DNA of 27,707 nucleotides from a virus. This document shows positions 21,092 to 26,616 of this stretch, piece by piece (positions within the stretch are counted from its first letter, which is position 1; every line of letters starts with the position of its first letter). The stretch covers positions 1 through 27,707 of IMG/VR virus record IMGVR_UViG_3300042556_002536. One strand, given 5' to 3'. The position numbers and the translations under genes are program-made. The notes under the pieces were generated by a model. That model was not told where the DNA came from. It saw only the letters and a program-made list of their open reading frames with translations, and searched no databases.

Positions 21092-22015
21092 TTAATCAAT
21101 ATAGTTGATCTTAGTCATAAACTTCTTTGAATCTATGTCAGTAAACAAGGATGCGTCTGGATCGTACTCTACATCGTTTAATGGAAACGGTATATAGTTT
21201 AATTCATCAATATTAATCTTATGCTTTCCAAAGAAAGAAGCAGTATCCCCCATCAAAGGCTTGCCTATATCCTCATATTTATTTTTTTGTTTTTTAAACA
21301 AATCAATCATTTCATTATAGTTGTGATATTTAGAAAAGGTTGTATACAGGTATTCCAAAGTATCTACTTCATCTTTATTGTAAAAACTATCTGGACAACT
21401 GTATACCTTTATATGGTTACTATAGTATAAAAGAGATAGGGTTTCCTCTTCACCATAATACTTCATGTACCATGGATAGCCAATTTGTTGTAATGTTGAT
21501 GTATGTCCAAAAATTAAATCTCTGCTAACAAAATATGTTTGATTAAGACTATCGGTTGTCTCTTCTTCTTTTTTTAAATAAAACAATCCATCATTACTCA
21601 AAGTTATTTTATTCTTTCCACTAATAATAGACTGTTTATCTTTAAGATTTTTTAACAAATACTCATCCCAGTCTTGACTTAAATATATATTGTCAGACAA
21701 CAATAATGTATATGAATACTGAGATTGACTAAGTATGTCATTTTTATACTTACAAGGACTCTTTATTTTATCCCAAACAATGTGACTGTAGTTAACGTCT
21801 TGAAAATTTTCAAAGTATTCCCATTTTTCTAAAGCATTTTCATTATAAAATCCAAACTGATCCCATTTTGTTAAAGGGCTTTGATCAAAAATTTTAACAA
21901 ATATTTTATTTTTTTTAGAAGATCTTTCTACTAAATTGGCAACAACATTTTTTAAATTTTTGTTCTTATAAGAATATATAATTACATTGATTGGATTAGG
22001 CAAATCTTTATTCAT
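21092..22015 (-). CDS. Glycosyltransferase-like protein, probably related to the GT60-like enzyme
   Basis: 307 residues. INVIIYSYKNKNLKNVVANL opens a GT-A-type Rossmann strand; SYTLLLSDNIYLSQDWDEYLL has the acidic D-N-x...WD pattern that in PF11397 enzymes binds the donor; YYGEEETLSLLYYSNHIKVYSCP resembles the family's GEE...G-x-x-v-x-x-P segment. It is more divergent than the 15628-16584 enzyme, and the family call is tentative. It overlaps the U1-family gene by 8 nt upstream, and its stop is 1 nt past the TGATATAAT promoter for the oxygenase pair. Confidence 0.6.
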   Translation of the reverse strand: MNKDLPNPINVIIYSYKNKNLKNVVANLVERSSKKNKIFVKIFDQSPLTKWDQFGFYNENALEKWEYFENFQDVNYSHIVWDKIKSPCKYKNDILSQSQYSYTLLLSDNIYLSQDWDEYLLKNLKDKQSIISGKNKITLSNDGLFYLKKEEETTDSLNQTYFVSRDLIFGHTSTLQQIGYPWYMKYYGEEETLSLLYYSNHIKVYSCPDSFYNKDEVDTLEYLYTTFSKYHNYNEMIDLFKKQKNKYEDIGKPLMGDTASFFGKHKINIDELNYIPFPLNDVEYDPDASLFTDIDSKKFMTKINYID

Positions 22016-22769
22016 CAGAATCTTCTTTTAAACCCTTGTTTCTAAATAGTTTTTTTCTCCAAGCAGTTTTTTTATAATAACCATATAACATTGACCTTCT
22101 ATTCTCTGCTTTAAACTCATGCTCGTCAAATTTTTCTTGACTTAAATCTAATTCCATTTCCCAATTATCTCTTTTAAAAGGTATCATTTGAAATAGTGGA
22201 GTTCCCTTTTTAATAATTCCCTGAAAGCCTCTTTTTAAAAAGAATGCTGTAAACACTGGAAGGCCCCATATATCTGATTCGACAATACCAGACATAGTAA
22301 TAAAAGGTAGATCGTGTCTATTCATTGGATGAGTTATTAATACAGAATAACCTGGAGGTGTTTCATAGTACCAATTCATTCTCCATCCGTAATGTATTGG
22401 ATGACAGTTATCTGGAACTGGAAGATCTATTGTTGGTCTTTTATCCATTATCATTATATCTTTATCCCAAGATAATTTTGGTTTTCCATTTTTATCTAAC
22501 TCTACTAACAAATCATCTTCTAATAAATAATAGTATCCAGCAGTTAATGAATCAAGAAATGGCATACACATTTTTGTTGCAACCCTTGCACCATCTCCAC
22601 CTATATTGTTTACTGGAGATAAATACTTTTCGTCATTCCATATTTCATGTTTTGCCAAAGCCTTGTACCATTCTGGCACATGCCTTACAGCAGGTTCTGG
22701 TGGAGTAAAGATGTTATTATAGTTTGGTCCACCACCTGGAGTAAAAGATATTTTTAGTGGATCATTCAT
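22008..22769 (-). CDS. Unknown conserved protein, paralogous family U1 (copy B)
   Basis: 253 residues. Family motifs: VPEWYK, TKMCMPFLDSLTAGY, TPPGYSVLITHPMNRHDLPF, KRGFQGIIKKGTPLFQMIPF then KRDNW, in the same order and spacing as copies A and C. The N-terminus KISFTPGGGPNYNN and the basic tail RKKLFRNKGLKED are its own. Function unknown. TAATG overlap with copy C (shared base 22769) shows co-translation, and an 8-nt overlap couples it to the glycosyltransferase. Confidence 0.75.
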   Translation of the reverse strand: MNDPLKISFTPGGGPNYNNIFTPPEPAVRHVPEWYKALAKHEIWNDEKYLSPVNNIGGDGARVATKMCMPFLDSLTAGYYYLLEDDLLVELDKNGKPKLSWDKDIMIMDKRPTIDLPVPDNCHPIHYGWRMNWYYETPPGYSVLITHPMNRHDLPFITMSGIVESDIWGLPVFTAFFLKRGFQGIIKKGTPLFQMIPFKRDNWEMELDLSQEKFDEHEFKAENRRSMLYGYYKKTAWRKKLFRNKGLKEDSDE

Positions 22770-23497
22770 TACTTATATTCTTTTTTTTGTCTAAATTTTT
22801 CTTTATAGGAATTTCTAAAACTGCTTCTCACTAAAAGTCTTTGTCTTTCAATTTCACCCTTTCCTTCAGAGTGAGCAACAAATTCTGATTCCCAACTTTC
22901 TCTTTTAAAAGGAATTGCCTGAATCAGTGGTGTTCCTTGTTTAATTATTCCTTCAAAACCTTTTTCAATATGCATTGAAAGATGTCCATCTGAAGCAAAT
23001 TTATCTGTGTCAACAACTGCTTCAAACATTTGAAATGGAACTGGATCTCTATGAAATGGGTGAGTAAACAATGTGCTGTATCCTTTTGGAGTCATCAATG
23101 CCCAAAACGGTAATATTCTAAATATTTGTTTGTGATATCTGTCTAAGTTTACTGGATAATTAGATACTTGTTCTGTTGTATGAGTTGCAATCATGTCGTT
23201 TCCAAGAAACTTTAATTCATTTGGAACACTCCAAGTTATTTTTTCTGGATTAGTAGCATTAACATATATGTCCATTGGAACTTTAAAAATGTATCCAGCA
23301 GTTATCAAATCAAATATTGGCATACATCTTTTTATGGTGCTACTCATACCACCTTTAGATATATACTCTTTAAACTCATCACCTATAAATCCTGGCTGTT
23401 GCTTATACCAGTCTGGCATACACTTAATTGCTGCTTCTGGTTTTGGTACAAAAACTTCTGTCTTATCAGAAAAAGGATAGAAACTAACCTTATTCAT
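22769..23497 (-). CDS. Unknown conserved protein, paralogous family U1 (copy C)
   Basis: 242 residues. Motifs MPDWYK, IKRCMPIFDLITAGY, TPKGYSTLFTHPFHRDPVPF and EKGFEGIIKQGTPLIQAIPF then KRESW define the same family as copies A and B. The distal G-x-I-x-x-G-T-P-x-x-Q-x-I-P-F segment superficially recalls the G-D-R-x-x-Q-L-I motif of trimeric dUTPases, but the nucleotide-binding motifs are not visible, so I do not make that call. A TGATATAAT promoter at 23529-23521 and AGGAG 7 nt before ATG 23497 suggest an independent transcript start. Confidence 0.75.
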   Translation of the reverse strand: MNKVSFYPFSDKTEVFVPKPEAAIKCMPDWYKQQPGFIGDEFKEYISKGGMSSTIKRCMPIFDLITAGYIFKVPMDIYVNATNPEKITWSVPNELKFLGNDMIATHTTEQVSNYPVNLDRYHKQIFRILPFWALMTPKGYSTLFTHPFHRDPVPFQMFEAVVDTDKFASDGHLSMHIEKGFEGIIKQGTPLIQAIPFKRESWESEFVAHSEGKGEIERQRLLVRSSFRNSYKEKFRQKKEYK

Positions 23498-24197
23498 AAA
23501 ATCTCCTAATCTCTTTTACCATTATATCACTTGCCTCAAAAACCATGTTGTACATTGGAGAAAACCTACCTATCTTTCCATATTCTTGATCAATCATATG
23601 ACTTCCTATTTTCTTAAATTGAAAGTGAACAAAAGGTGGATCAACATGTTGAGTGTTGTTTAGTATTTTTTTAAAACTCATTGTGTCTTCTGATATTAGA
23701 AATGGAGAACCCTCTGGTTGCCTAATGTCAACAGATATATCTTCATCAATAATCCAAGGTACATAGAATCTAAATGTCTGATTAAAACATGTTGCAGAGT
23801 CACCAAAGTCTTTTTTATCTGACAAGTAGTATTGCCTAATCCAGGGACGATCTAAGTTCCACATAATTCTTTCCTTATATGGCTCATCCCTTTCCATTGT
23901 GTTAATAATTTCAGGGCTATTAACTAAAAATATCTCAGCATGATTGGTTTGCTGAAGAGTAACCACATTGTTATCAATACTTATTAGTTTTGGTTTTGGA
24001 TATAGCCTATCAACATAAAGGTTAATTGGTTTTATAATATCGTTATCTTTTCCTTTGATGCCTTCAGGATAACTAAGCCATCTTGATGGAACCCTAGATC
24101 TTTTATTAATCCATAAAAAAGATTCAGACTTTGATTTATGCCATATAAAAAAGTCTTCCCTTAATTCAGAGATTGACTCGTTATTGCTCTGTTTCAT
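23490..24197 (-). CDS. Unknown phage protein (235 aa)
   Basis: I do not recognise the family. It shares length and gene neighbourhood with U1 copies B and C and has aromatic-rich segments such as FRFYVPWIIDEDISVDIRQ and HVDPPFVHFQF, but none of the U1 motifs, so I keep it separate. A jelly-roll-like fold is possible from the strand pattern, not more. It starts 17 nt inside the PD-(D/E)XK-like gene and overlaps copy C by 8 nt. Confidence 0.6.
   Translation of the reverse strand: MKQSNNESISELREDFFIWHKSKSESFLWINKRSRVPSRWLSYPEGIKGKDNDIIKPINLYVDRLYPKPKLISIDNNVVTLQQTNHAEIFLVNSPEIINTMERDEPYKERIMWNLDRPWIRQYYLSDKKDFGDSATCFNQTFRFYVPWIIDEDISVDIRQPEGSPFLISEDTMSFKKILNNTQHVDPPFVHFQFKKIGSHMIDQEYGKIGRFSPMYNMVFEASDIMVKEIRRFYE
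23521..23529 (-). promoter_or_regulatory. Extended -10 promoter TGATATAAT before copy C of family U1
   Basis: TGATATAAT from 23529 to 23521 on the minus strand, inside the end of the preceding gene; predicted +1 near 23514. A 17-nt leader with AGGAG leads to ATG 23497. Confidence 0.5.
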
Positions 24198-24666
24198 CCC
24201 AATCCTTATTTAATAATTCTTTTGGTATGACCTTGTACCCACTTCTATCAATACCAATTTCATATCCTTTTTCAGCCTCTATCCAACCCAACAGATTAAC
24301 TGTTCTATATTCTGAGTCTGATAGTTCTGCACCCCAAATAATTAAACCACGATTGAGATCCTTTTCACGCACTGCTGGACCAGACTGTGTTCTTACTCTT
24401 CTTACCTCTATGTTTGTTCCTACATCTGGCATATCTTTATACTTTTTATGCTTTCTACCGTCCCAAACTGAGGCATGCCAATATTGGTTTGTATATTTAG
24501 CAACTGCTAATTCACAAATTGCTGATGCAGGTTGAGCGTTTCTATCTTCTTCCATACTAGATCTATTGTAGTATGAAGCATCTACCTTATTCCAATTCTC
24601 TGTATATCTTCGCATACCTACCATATAGGCGTGTTCATATTCCCATGGTTCTAATTCAACTATCAA
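24181..24666 (-). CDS. Possible PD-(D/E)XK-fold protein (161 aa)
   Basis: The start is TTG 24666 with AGGA about 8 nt upstream. The pattern AICELAVAKYTNQYW (E52, K57), then MPDVGTNIEVRRVRT (D81, E87-V-R89) and a later RGLIIWGAEL...VNLLGWIEAEKGYE fits the helix E, D...ExK/ExR core of PD-(D/E)XK nuclease-like proteins seen in phages. The second catalytic residue reads ExVR rather than ExK. A nuclease is therefore a suggestion; DNA or tRNA processing would suit its place just downstream of a tRNA array. No promoter is visible beyond the tRNA transcript. Confidence 0.5.
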   Translation of the reverse strand: MIVELEPWEYEHAYMVGMRRYTENWNKVDASYYNRSSMEEDRNAQPASAICELAVAKYTNQYWHASVWDGRKHKKYKDMPDVGTNIEVRRVRTQSGPAVREKDLNRGLIIWGAELSDSEYRTVNLLGWIEAEKGYEIGIDRSGYKVIPKELLNKDWDETEQ

Positions 24667-24693
24667 TTGTATTCCTATTCTGTTAGTATTGCG

Positions 24694-24765
24694 AGCCTCG
24701 ACTCAGGATTGAACTGAGGACCTTCCGCTTACAAGGCGGACGCACTACCACTGTGCTATCGAGGC
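24694..24765 (-). tRNA. tRNA-Thr (UGU)
   Basis: 72-nt cloverleaf on the minus strand. Acceptor GCCTCGA pairs with TCGAGGC, anticodon stem TCCGC/GCGGA encloses loop CTTGTAA (anticodon TGT), and the T stem CTCAG/CTGAG encloses the canonical loop TTCAATC. The 3' CCA is not encoded (the next bases are CGC). One nucleotide separates its 5' end from the 3' end of tRNA-Met. Confidence 0.93.
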
Positions 24766-24766
24766 G

Positions 24767-24840
24767 TGGGAATAGTAGGACTTGAACCTACGATAGCCGA
24801 ATTATGAGTTCGGTGCCTTAACCTACTTGGCTATATTCCC
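24767..24840 (-). tRNA. tRNA with CAU anticodon (Met elongator or Ile2)
   Basis: 74-nt cloverleaf. Acceptor GGGAATA/TATTCCC, anticodon stem CCGAA/TTCGG around CTCATAA (anticodon CAT), T stem GTAGG/CCTAC around TTCAAGT. The anticodon stem lacks the three G-C pairs of an initiator tRNA. Whether it is Met or a lysidine-modified Ile2 tRNA cannot be settled from sequence. The 3' CCA is not encoded. Confidence 0.9.
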
Positions 24841-24845
24841 TTTGG

Positions 24846-24918
24846 CTGGCGTGGTAGGTCTCGATCCTACGACTTCGAAATTAACAGTTTCGCACTCTGC
24901 CAACTGAGTTACACGCCA
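24846..24918 (-). tRNA. tRNA-Asn (GUU), odd T-loop
   Basis: 73-nt cloverleaf. Acceptor TGGCGTG/CACGCCA, anticodon stem CGAAA/TTTCG around CTGTTAA (anticodon GTT), T stem GTAGG/CCTAC. The T-loop reads ATCGAGA, so position 54 is A instead of the near-universal T. It is the first tRNA of the array in transcription order and begins 6 nt after the subtilase stop. Confidence 0.9.
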
Positions 24919-24924
24919 TCTTTT

Positions 24925-25827
24925 TTATTCTGAAACTAACACTAACTTGTCAGTAACAGTTAAACCTTTTTGCCATTGTGTTGCAACAGCAACATTTGCA
25001 GAAGAGGTTGTCTGAGGAATCAAACCAAACAGCACTGAGCCATAATTAAACTTACCTGTTGGTAATACTCCAAAATAATCTGTATTTTGATCATGATTTC
25101 CTACTGGAAATGTAGAAACAGAAACCGTATCAGTGATACATGCTGGATATGCTACTGGTTTTCTGTTTGAATCATTACCTGTAGAAACAAATACTGGAAT
25201 GCCTTTATTTTTTAAACTGGCAACTGTTGCTCTAATTGCTGGATCAACAATTTTAACATTAACTAATCCAGTTGGAGAAAGTTTACATTCTCCTGGCTTT
25301 GTCATATTTCCACTTAGTCCATAAGAAAATGACACAGCAGATACATTTGATGAATTAGTATCTACCCATTTTAATGCTGCAAGAAAATCATTACCATTTA
25401 ATATTCCAACTGCACCTTTGTTTGATACTGTTGCAGATCTAACTAATATAAGTGGAACATCTGGATTATTTCTGCGAGCAACTTCAACCATAGCCATACC
25501 ATGATTTACTGGATCAGAAACTCTTTTAGAAGGTTTTGGTGTATTTACACACTTATCTGTTGCAACACAAACAATAGTTGTGTTAGCAACTCTTGTATCA
25601 AAGTAACTATCGATAATTACAATTGGTTTAGTATTAACTGCTGGTGTTGGAGTTGGTGTAACAACTGGTGTTGGAACAACTACAGGTGCTGGACTCTCAA
25701 CTATAGGTGTTGGAGTTGGTGTAACAACTGGTGTTGGAACAACTACAGGTGCTGGACTCTCAACTGCACTTACTGGAACTGCTAGTACTGAAAATAAAAC
25801 AGATAAAACAATGAACATTTTTTTCAT
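24925..25827 (-). CDS. Secreted subtilisin-like (S8) serine protease with proline-rich linker
   Basis: 300 residues. A signal peptide spans about 1-21 (FIVLSVLFSVLAVPVSA). Two 21-residue repeats of VESPAPVVVPTPVVTPTPTP type (residues about 22-63) form an extended linker. The catalytic part has D73 (IVIIDSYFD), H109 (NHGMAMV), oxyanion N218 (STGND) and S275 in TTSSANVA, in subtilase order. It is short for S8, and the GTSxA motif is degenerate (TTSSA), so activity should be tested. GGAG lies 8 nt before ATG 25827, whose A overlaps the stop of the 58-aa gene. It is secreted and may act on host envelope proteins. Confidence 0.78.
   Translation of the reverse strand: MKKMFIVLSVLFSVLAVPVSAVESPAPVVVPTPVVTPTPTPIVESPAPVVVPTPVVTPTPTPAVNTKPIVIIDSYFDTRVANTTIVCVATDKCVNTPKPSKRVSDPVNHGMAMVEVARRNNPDVPLILVRSATVSNKGAVGILNGNDFLAALKWVDTNSSNVSAVSFSYGLSGNMTKPGECKLSPTGLVNVKIVDPAIRATVASLKNKGIPVFVSTGNDSNRKPVAYPACITDTVSVSTFPVGNHDQNTDYFGVLPTGKFNYGSVLFGLIPQTTSSANVAVATQWQKGLTVTDKLVLVSE
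25643..25768 (-). repeat. Two tandem 63-bp repeats encoding a Pro/Val/Thr linker
   Basis: Two almost identical 63-bp units (25643-25705 and 25706-25768) inside the subtilase gene. They encode the repeated APVVVPTPVVTPTPTP linker. Near-identity at the DNA level points to recent duplication by slippage or recombination. Confidence 0.85.
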
Positions 25828-26003
25828 TAAGATAACTCCATTAATCTAATTACATAACAACATGGGTCGCCACCTTGGTCCCACTCTTCTTGCTCTTCTT
25901 CGCTCATGTATTGAAAACCACCATCATGAGTACTACAAAATGGCTCAGTTATCCAGCCCTTGTCAATGCCTTGTAACAGCCAAATCTCAAATTCTGTATT
26001 CAT
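25827..26003 (-). CDS. Small acidic unknown protein (58 aa)
   Basis: 58 residues. The start MNTEFEIWLLQGIDKGWITEPFC and an acidic centre SEEEQEEWDQGGDPCCYVIRLMELS make the protein; C-terminal cysteines CC are notable. I do not recognise the family. ATG 26003 sits exactly at the +1 predicted from a complete TTGACA-17-TATACT promoter, and the TAA overlaps the subtilase ATG, so this gene leads the subtilase-tRNA transcript. Confidence 0.72.
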   Translation of the reverse strand: MNTEFEIWLLQGIDKGWITEPFCSTHDGGFQYMSEEEQEEWDQGGDPCCYVIRLMELS

Positions 26004-26009
26004 ATATCT

Positions 26010-26038
26010 AGTATATACCTAGATGCTTACCGTGTCAA
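26010..26038 (-). promoter_or_regulatory. Consensus sigma70 promoter with leaderless start at 26003
   Basis: On the minus strand TTGACA (26038-26033), a 17-bp spacer and TATACT (26015-26010) are followed by AGATAT and ATG at 26003, so the predicted +1 is the A of the start codon. The -35 is a perfect consensus match. It lies across the stop codon of the proteasome-like gene. Confidence 0.75.
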
Positions 26039-26579
26039 TAGGACCAGTGCAAGATGTTGAAAAATTAATAGCAGCACCTACTGCTTGAATAACTCTGTTT
26101 CTTCCATTTTTTTGTTTTTGAGTAGAGTAAAGTGATCCCAATGCAAATTCTGATGCTGAGCCCATTGCCAAATAATCTAAATCATATTCTGTTAATGACA
26201 TGTCTACAGCACTGTGTTCAAAAATTCTACCCTTAACACAAATTATCATTCCAAAGTCTGAGTCCTTAGAAACGTCAACCCACCATCTGTCATAGAAATC
26301 TCTTAGTGATATTAAAAATTTTGTGTACATAAATCTATCTAAGTTGCCGTCTGGTACAGGTGGTTTAAAGTTTAATCTTATTCTTTCACCATCCATGGTG
26401 CCAGCGTATCCTATTAGGTATTGACCAGTTTTCCAAACCTTTGGTGCCTTCAAAGTAAGCATGCTGTTTTCATCTGATGCACCTCTGTCACCAGCCATAA
26501 ACATTTTATTTTCTTGTCTAACTACCGCTATGCACGTCAAAGTAAGCCTCTTTTGTATAGTGTTATTAAAGTATACCAT
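26019..26579 (-). CDS. Proteasome-beta/HslV-like Ntn hydrolase (T1 family)
   Basis: 186 residues. If T15 in LTLTCIAVV is the mature N-terminal Thr1, then D31 (AGDRG) is residue 17 and K47 (APKVWK) is residue 33, the exact spacing of the proteasome catalytic triad T1/D17/K33. A 14-residue propeptide precedes it. DYLAMGSASEFALGSL near 132-147 matches the GSG region of the beta subunit. This supports a processed threonine protease. It is smaller than bacterial 20S beta subunits, and no alpha subunit or ATPase ring gene lies nearby. A weak TATAAA at 26593-26588 may drive it. Confidence 0.82.
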   Translation of the reverse strand: MVYFNNTIQKRLTLTCIAVVRQENKMFMAGDRGASDENSMLTLKAPKVWKTGQYLIGYAGTMDGERIRLNFKPPVPDGNLDRFMYTKFLISLRDFYDRWWVDVSKDSDFGMIICVKGRIFEHSAVDMSLTEYDLDYLAMGSASEFALGSLYSTQKQKNGRNRVIQAVGAAINFSTSCTGPIDTVSI

Positions 26580-26600
26580 CTATCATTTTTATAGTCAACA

Positions 26601-26609
26601 TGCTATACT
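26601..26609 (+). promoter_or_regulatory. Extended -10, leaderless start at 26617
   Basis: TGCTATACT occupies 26601-26609. The predicted +1 is 26616 and ATG is 26617, so the mRNA is almost leaderless. An upstream in-frame ATG at 26461 lies inside the divergent protease gene and is rejected. Confidence 0.6.
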
Positions 26610-26616
26610 GCTATAT

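Noticed and set aside
22769-23497. U1 family as dUTPases
   Set aside because: Only one G-T-P-x-x-Q segment resembles a dUTPase motif; the other nucleotide-binding motifs are not visible, and protein length is greater than usual.
24694-24918. tRNA array as a phage integration (att) site
   Set aside because: No integrase, excisionase or truncated tRNA copy is present; these are complete phage-borne tRNA genes.
25643-25768. Repeat array as a possible CRISPR
   Set aside because: Only two directly adjacent coding units without spacers; it is a protein linker repeat.
25501-25785. Plus-strand ORF rich in Trp, Cys and Asn with repeats
   Set aside because: It is antisense to the subtilase signal-linker region; its odd composition simply mirrors the Pro/Val/Thr repeat codons and it has no ribosome binding site.
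26588-26593. TATAAA as a leaderless promoter for the protease gene at 26579
   Set aside because: The predicted +1 is near the ATG, but the TG is one base out of register and the hexamer is weak, so I mention it without listing it as a promoter.
26461-26616. N-terminal extension of the right RsmI-like gene from ATG 26461
   Set aside because: The extension lies inside the divergent protease gene, shows no family similarity, and the promoter and family start both support ATG 26617.
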